Shown one piece after another: positions 62,870 to 64,000 of a stretch of DNA of 64,000 bases. Origin of the DNA: Leishmania mexicana MHOM/GT/2001/U1103 (lineage: Eukaryota > Euglenozoa > Kinetoplastea > Trypanosomatida > Trypanosomatidae). A program made the position numbers and the translations under genes. Within the stretch, counting starts at the first letter, position 1; every line of letters begins with the position of its first letter. The notes under the pieces were generated by a model. That model searched no databases and was not told the origin of the DNA. It saw only the letters and a program-made list of their open reading frames with translations. The stretch spans positions 124,001-188,000 of the forward strand of contig NC_018329.1 in assembly GCF_000234665.1 (NCBI RefSeq). The letters are read 5' to 3'.

Positions 62870-64000
62870 AACCAATGGAAAGGGAGGAGGAGGAGGGGGA
62901 TGGGGGAGGGGGCGTGCAAGCAAAGAACGGGAAAGCGAGGCGGGGCGAACGAAGCGCACTGCTCGCTCGACCTTTCTTCGTGTTGTTGTTGATGTTGTTT
63001 CGAACAGGAAAAGGAGAGAAAGAGCGTGCGCGTGTGCGTGCAAGAGGACGAGAGACAAAGAAAATGCCACAAACACACCAAATCAGAGGGGAAAAATGGG
63101 GGAAAAACGGCAAGGCAGCACGCAGGCACGCGCTCAAGCATGGATCCACTCACACACACGCACGCACACGCACACGAGCCCAGATGGGCATGGACGAGCG
63201 AGAGAGGGGGGGGGCGAGGAGAAACGGTACCGGTGGCGATGGTGGCGGTGGAGGTAATGGTGTTGCGATACGAAACCACACACAGCGAAAACGAAGAGAT
63301 GAAAGAGTGATAAGACAAGAACACATAAATGGAAACCATGAAAAATCGAAACGCACACAGCACACAACACACATGCGCGTGGGCGCAACATAAAAAAAAA
63401 GAAACATCAAAGGTCCCACACGCTCATGTCGAAGAAACAAACGAAAGGAGGAAGTAAGGCGAGCGGCGAGAGAAAGGGGAGGGGGAGGGGAGGGCAGCGA
63501 GAGGAGCAACAGGGAACAGAAGGGGGGCGACCACGGACAAGAGCGAGAGAGGAGGAGAGACAACCCAACAACACAACACAACAACATAAACCGAGAGAGA
63601 GAGAGCGGGGACCAAGGAGAGGAGGTGGAAGAGAAGGAAACCTCGACGGCCGTAAGGCGGTGACGCCGGCGAGGGACAGAATGAAGGAGCGGCGCTGCGC
63701 GGTGGTGGAACTGAGCGATACAGTCATCCCTTTCTTATTACTCCACTTCTCTCGTTATTTTCTTGCTGTGCTCCCGCTCTGCTGTGGTGGCGGTGAGATC
63801 CGCAACTCAGGTGGGCAGCGCATTCACGCACGCGCACAGCGAGTGCAGCAGGAGAGGCAAAGAAGGTGTCCAGAGAGATGAGGAGAAAAAGATAACAAGA
63901 GGAGCACACATGGAGTCCATGGGATGGGGTGAGGGTGGAGAACCGCCTCACATACGTGAGAAAGAGAGGGAGGGAGAAAACAGAAACAACGAACAGAGAA

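Larger units (their letters stand above)
57803..64000. other. 6.2 kb gene-free region at the right edge
   Basis: No credible protein-coding frame on either strand: all long ones translate CA/GT, GA or CT simple sequence. By orientation this should be the ABC gene's short 5' UTR followed by a long 3' UTR of the next upstream gene beyond the window. A strand-switch or transcription start region cannot be excluded, since no gene is seen to the right. Confidence 0.55.

Overview
This window looks like nuclear DNA of a trypanosomatid, most likely a Leishmania or close relative. All credible genes lie on one strand (minus), have no visible introns and are separated by long low-complexity spacers rich in (GT)n/(CA)n, polypurine/polypyrimidine and poly-A/T tracts. 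Several genes are preceded by a polypyrimidine tract and an AG, as expected for trans-splicing. The neighbourhood (BRF1, UBP1/UBP2-type RNA-binding proteins, an RBP3-like protein, a mitochondrial ABC half-transporter) matches my memory of Leishmania chromosome 25 and a syntenic T. brucei chromosome 11 block. Transcription would run right to left, and no RNA polymerase II promoter is visible.

Layout in transcription order (right to left). 64000-57803: about 6 kb with no convincing gene. 57802-55832: mitochondrial ABC half-transporter. 55831-51693: spacer holding a 100-N assembly gap, a 428-bp inverted piece of that same ABC gene, and a duplicated GGA-rich flank; it is probably a local assembly error. 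51692-50970: RBP3-like single-RRM protein. 49899-48202: hypothetical protein. 46861-46358 and 37304-36780: two UBP-type single-RRM proteins that are identical over 479 bp yet sit in unrelated spacers of 7-9 kb. 29622-24553: very large protein with an IQ-like motif. 22449-18991: large predicted type I surface protein whose N-terminus reads as a kringle domain. 18990-15960: long 3' region with retroposon-like complex sequence. 15959-15558: small single-span membrane protein. 13596-12451: Era-like GTPase. 11296-9185: BRF1. 8274-5221: UTP13. 3935 to the left edge: coiled-coil protein cut by the window end.

Three genes serve ribosome or RNA polymerase III output: UTP13 (SSU processome), BRF1 (TFIIIB) and Era-like GTPase (organellar small-subunit assembly). 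Three encode single-RRM proteins expected to regulate mRNA after transcription, which is the main control layer in these organisms. Clustering within one polycistronic unit does not by itself imply a shared pathway. The most striking items are the kringle-like surface protein, the UBP pair with identical coding sequence but different giant flanks, and the disrupted locus around the N gap.
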